Of a DNA stretch of 64,000 nt, positions 63,203 through 64,000 are shown piece after piece (position 1 is the first letter of the stretch; each line of letters begins with the position of its first letter). This DNA is from Alishewanella metallidurans (GTDB lineage Bacteria; Pseudomonadota; Gammaproteobacteria; Enterobacterales; Alteromonadaceae), in assembly GCF_036983985.1 (NCBI RefSeq), contig NZ_JALAHQ010000003.1, forward strand, positions 186,001 to 250,000, read 5' to 3'. The notes below the pieces were generated by a model. It made no database searches, was not told the origin of the DNA, and saw only the letters and a list, made by a program, of their open reading frames with translations. Both the position numbers and the translations under genes were made by a program.

Positions 63203-63227
63203 GCTTACTACAGCGTTATCGTTTAAT

Positions 63228-63250
63228 AAAAGGCTGAAAAGCCTTTTTTT
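63228..63250 (+). terminator. Rho-independent terminator after the isc operon
   Basis: AAAAGGCT - GAAA - AGCCTTTT with a T-run. Eight-bp stem and GNRA-type loop (GAAA). Confidence 0.9.
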
Positions 63251-63353
63251 ATGCTAATTAACTGATACAAATCAATAAAAAAGTAGCGTAAGACTAGCGC
63301 TTGGCGATGTTTAGTCTAACCTGTAAATAACAACGACAATAAACGGAGTCATT

Positions 63354-64000
63354 ATGTTTAAAAAATCCCTGCTTGCAGTGTCCTTAGCTGGTCTGCTCGC
63401 GGCACCAGCTTATGCTGATGTTACTATTAATGGTTTTGCATCAATTAATGCAGGTATCGCACTTGATAAAAATGACAGTTTGTACGGTTATGACGATAGC
63501 TTAGATTTTAAAAATGAGAGTTTGTTTGCGATACAAATTATGTCTGACCTTGGCGAAAAGCTATCAGTAACCGCTCAATTGATGGGCCGGGGCTCAAATG
63601 ACTTTGATGTCGGTTTTGAATGGGCGTTTATTAGCTATCAAATCAATGATGACTGGCGCATTAATGCTGGTCGATTACGCACGCCATTTTATAAATACTC
63701 TGATTTTCGTGATGTTGGTTACAGCTACGATTGGCTCAGGGTGCCACAAAGTGTGTATGGTTTAGGCTATGACAATATTGAAGGTGTGTCGTTATATCAT
63801 ACCACGCAGCTGGGTAGTTTTGACTCTAGCTTACAGTTCGTGGCCGGTACCTATGACGGCATAGGCTATATTAGCGGCAATGACCTTAATGTTAAGTTTA
63901 ACGATATCGTCGGCGTAACCTGGGAGCTAAGTCAAGACTGGTTTAGTGTCCGCGCAGCCTACCTCGCGGCGAAAGTGACTATTGGTATTGACTCCATTCA
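63354..64000 (+). CDS. Outer-membrane porin-like protein, N-terminal part (cut by window end)
   Basis: Opens at ATG 63354 with an ACGGAG site 8 bases ahead and runs off the end after about 215 codons. Signal peptide MFKKSLLAVSLAGLLAAPAYA, then DVTINGFASINAGIAL and a run of alternating beta pattern: WAFISYQINDDWRINAGRLR and TPFYKYSDFRDVGYSYDWLR. This resembles a porin group frequent in Alteromonadales whose members carry porin-like barrels of unassigned specificity. It is monocistronic as far as visible. It is not close in sequence to the porin at 17.6 kb. Confidence 0.82.
   Translation, partial: MFKKSLLAVSLAGLLAAPAYADVTINGFASINAGIALDKNDSLYGYDDSLDFKNESLFAIQIMSDLGEKLSVTAQLMGRGSNDFDVGFEWAFISYQINDDWRINAGRLRTPFYKYSDFRDVGYSYDWLRVPQSVYGLGYDNIEGVSLYHTTQLGSFDSSLQFVAGTYDGIGYISGNDLNVKFNDIVGVTWELSQDWFSVRAAYLAAKVTIGIDSI

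Overview
The window is a gene-dense, typical chromosomal segment of a marine or aquatic gammaproteobacterium of the Alteromonadales type. Gene content (NagA/NagP chitin-sugar catabolism, a PEP-CTERM protein, a dusB-fis pair, the isc operon with trmJ-cysE in front) suggests a relative of Rheinheimera, Alishewanella or Arsukibacterium. That placement is an inference from protein resemblance; no rRNA is present. I see no tRNA, rRNA, CRISPR array, IS element or prophage. About 56 protein genes are supported, two of them cut by the window ends.

Layout. 1-2.7 kb: end of a nag operon (SIS-domain deaminase, nagA, nagP). 2.7-4.5 kb (minus): coaD and a Wzi-like outer-membrane protein. 4.7-7.7 kb: a TetR regulator, then kbl-tdh for threonine breakdown. 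7.9-11.8 kb: a PEP-CTERM protein with a possible sigma-54 promoter, then a large secreted subtilisin-like protease. 11.9-34.4 kb: an unusually complete phosphate block containing pstS, pstCAB-phoU, a porin, a TonB receptor with a beta-helix lipoprotein, phoBR, then (after tag and an amidohydrolase) ppx-ppk1, gcvR-like, a second phoU, and a DUF47-pit pair. 34.5-42.3 kb: oxyR, then queA-tgt-yajC-secD-secF, a rhodanese and a TraB/GumN protein. 42.4-56.2 kb: suhB, two tandem TraT-like lipoproteins, a K+/H+ antiporter, fpr, purH, fis, dusB, a phosphoribulokinase, a secreted nuclease, purD and an exported methyltransferase-like protein. 56.3-63.2 kb: trmJ, cysE and iscRSUA-hscBA-fdx. The window ends inside a porin-like gene.

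The strongest regulatory reading is the Pho system. I read 7-4-7 spaced Pho boxes in front of pstS, pstC and phoB, and a three-unit box on the minus strand in front of the beta-helix lipoprotein/TonB receptor pair. PhoR/PhoB would sense phosphate through PstSCAB-PhoU and switch on high-affinity uptake plus an outer-membrane receptor of unknown substrate. Pit with its DUF47 partner gives low-affinity uptake, and Ppk1/Ppx make and break the polyphosphate store. The receptor/lipoprotein pair is the best candidate here for an undescribed system.

Other points worth attention: five perfect 14-bp tandem repeats abutting the prk stop codon; a double hairpin with a T-run squeezed between fis and purH, so purH may depend on read-through; two direct-repeat IscR sites at the isc promoter; a methyltransferase fold with an export signal; and the apparent splitting of the usual suhB/trmJ and purH/purD neighbours.
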